Positions 5,760-6,076 of a stretch of DNA of 6,076 nt are shown here, one piece after another. Position numbers and translations under genes: made by a program. The stretch lies in the NCBI GenBank assembly GCA_023430775.1, contig JAEYYY010000231.1, positions 1-6,076 of the forward strand. The letters are read 5' to 3'. The notes below the pieces were generated by a model. It saw only the letters and a program-made list of their open reading frames with translations. It was not told where the DNA came from and made no database searches. The first letter of the stretch is position 1. Every line of letters begins with the position of its first letter. The DNA is from Pseudomonadota bacterium. GTDB lineage: Bacteria > Myxococcota_A > Polyangia > Haliangiales > Haliangiaceae.

Positions 5760-5806
5760 GCGAGGTGTCTAGACCGTCAAGACCGTCTAGACATCTCGCT
5801 GAAAAG
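5753..5806. repeat. Large near-perfect hairpin with 9-base repeated core
   Basis: Arms 5753-5774 and 5785-5806 are inverted copies: of 22 pairs, 20 are Watson-Crick, one is G-T and one is a T-T mismatch, around a 10-base loop. Each arm ends at the loop in the palindrome GTCTAGAC. The centre also reads as a 9-base tandem: CTAGACCGT (5769), CAAGACCGT (5778), CTAGACATC (5787). The base of the stem is TTTT on the left and AAAA on the right, which is opposite to a bidirectional intrinsic terminator, so no U-tract follows the stem on either strand. It best fits a REP/BIME-like or miniature mobile element in a convergent spacer, or a mRNA 3'-end stabiliser. Confidence 0.75.
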
Positions 5807-5857
5807 AGAGGTCGAGGGGGGAGGGCCGTAAGTGTGCGATTCAATGCCGGCGAGGTC

Positions 5858-5887
5858 GTTCGGGACAGAGTCGTCCGAACATCGGAC
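5858..5887. repeat. Overlapping inverted repeats
   Basis: GTCCGA (5873-5878) and TCGGAC (5882-5887) form a perfect 6-3-6 inverted repeat. The same GTCCGAAC (5873-5880) can instead pair with GTTCGGGAC (5858-5866) if one G is bulged out. The two alternative stems share a strand. This could be a weak terminator region for the minus gene, but there is no T-run. Confidence 0.35.
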
Positions 5888-5905
5888 ACTCGAGCCTGTG
5901 GCGAA

Positions 5906-5927
5906 CGCGACGTCGCGAGGTCGCGAG
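5906..5927. repeat. 12-base palindrome and tandem 8-mer at the end of the right-edge gene
   Basis: CGCGACGTCGCG (5906-5917) is a perfect palindrome, and GTCGCGAG is repeated head to tail at 5912-5919 and 5920-5927, directly beside the stop codon of the minus-strand gene at 5928-5930. In DNA this GC-rich, simple CG-based repeats arise easily. Confidence 0.4.
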
Positions 5928-6076
5928 TCACCTGCTTGGTGCGGGCCAGCCGCTCTCGATCGCGACATACGGCATGCCCGCTCGACTAGCGAAGCCGCGA
6001 TCGGCCGGGCCGCGAGCGATCACGAATGTTCGCGTGGGATCGAGATCGTGATCGCGCGCGAATGCGATCGCGAGGC
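5928..6076 (-). CDS. C-terminal end of an unknown protein, possibly HAD-like phosphatase
   Basis: A minus-strand frame enters from the right edge and ends at TGA (5930-5928) after 48 residues; it has no start in the window. The residues read like a real protein with mostly G/C third positions: IAFARDHDLDPTRTFVIA, then RGPADRGFASRAGMPYVAIE. The order 'helix, DP-R-T, beta-strand FVIA, G-x-x-D-R-x-FA-x-x-AG-x-x-Y' resembles the motif-IV region of HAD-superfamily phosphatases of the polynucleotide-3'-phosphatase kind (DRxFA followed by a small-residue loop). The first acidic residue expected after the strand is absent, so the assignment is tentative. The plus strand is also open over part of this stretch, but its product is less protein-like. 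Confidence 0.5.
   Translation of the reverse strand, partial: LAIAFARDHDLDPTRTFVIARGPADRGFASRAGMPYVAIESGWPAPSR

Larger units (their letters stand above)
5580..5927. other. Non-coding convergent spacer with repeats
   Basis: These 348 bases lie between the stops of two converging genes. Reading frames here give Ser/Arg-rich products without sensible codon use on either strand, so I call no gene. The spacer holds a 16-base direct repeat, a possible weak terminator, a large hairpin and a group of small palindromes, each listed separately. This content suggests a dispersed intergenic repeat unit rather than decayed coding sequence, but that is inference. Confidence 0.55.

Noticed and set aside
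5753..5806. Reading the large hairpin as a bidirectional Rho-independent terminator
   Set aside because: A bidirectional terminator needs A's before and T's after the stem. Here T's precede and A's follow, so neither transcript has a U-tract after the hairpin.
5753..5806. Integron attC-like site
   Set aside because: There is no GTTRRRY/RYYYAAC core pair, no integrase and no cassette-like spacing of genes.
5458..5931. Minus-strand 157-residue frame across the right-hand spacer
   Set aside because: It overlaps the end of a good plus-strand gene, is Arg/Ser/Ala-rich, and runs through the large hairpin and repeats. It is open only because of base composition.

Overview
The window looks like a piece of chromosome from a GC-rich Myxococcota bacterium (a Kofleriaceae- or Haliangium-like lineage is my best guess). 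The guess rests on three things: strong G/C preference at third codon positions in most genes, several lipoproteins of the myxobacterial type, and a Cys-rich plus beta-helix surface protein typical of that phylum. No RNA gene, transposase, CRISPR array, phage gene or recognisable defence system is visible.

Layout. (1) 1-550, minus: N-terminal 183 residues of a disordered, unrecognised protein that runs off the left edge. (2) 551-690: divergent intergenic region with two short inverted repeats, one abutting the next start codon. (3) 691-2519, plus: a clear two-gene transport operon, a DUF485/YjcH-type small membrane protein followed with a 4-base overlap by an ActP-type sodium:solute symporter (acetate/short monocarboxylate uptake). 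No acs is next to it in this window. (4) 2520-4150, plus: a possible promoter, a 15-codon leader ORF and a secreted lipoprotein with four Cys-rich modules and a parallel beta-helix ending in a choice-of-anchor-Q-like region. This gene is less GC-rich than its neighbours. (5) 4165-4890, minus: a second lipoprotein with a carboxypeptidase-regulatory/Ig-like domain, convergent with the previous gene. (6) 4941-5579, plus: an exported or membrane-anchored protein of unknown function, divergent from the lipoprotein across only 50 bases. (7) 5580-5927: a non-coding convergent spacer holding the most striking non-genic structure, a 22-bp near-perfect hairpin with a 9-base repeated core, plus smaller repeats. 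(8) 5928-6076, minus: the last 48 residues of a gene entering from the right edge, weakly HAD-phosphatase-like.

The only functional partnership the sequence supports firmly is the DUF485-ActP pair at the inner membrane. The two lipoproteins and the 212-residue protein suggest a cell-envelope neighbourhood, but nothing shows that they act together. I do not see a convincing new multi-gene system. The best leads are the hairpin element in the right-hand spacer and the leader-ORF arrangement ahead of the beta-helix lipoprotein.
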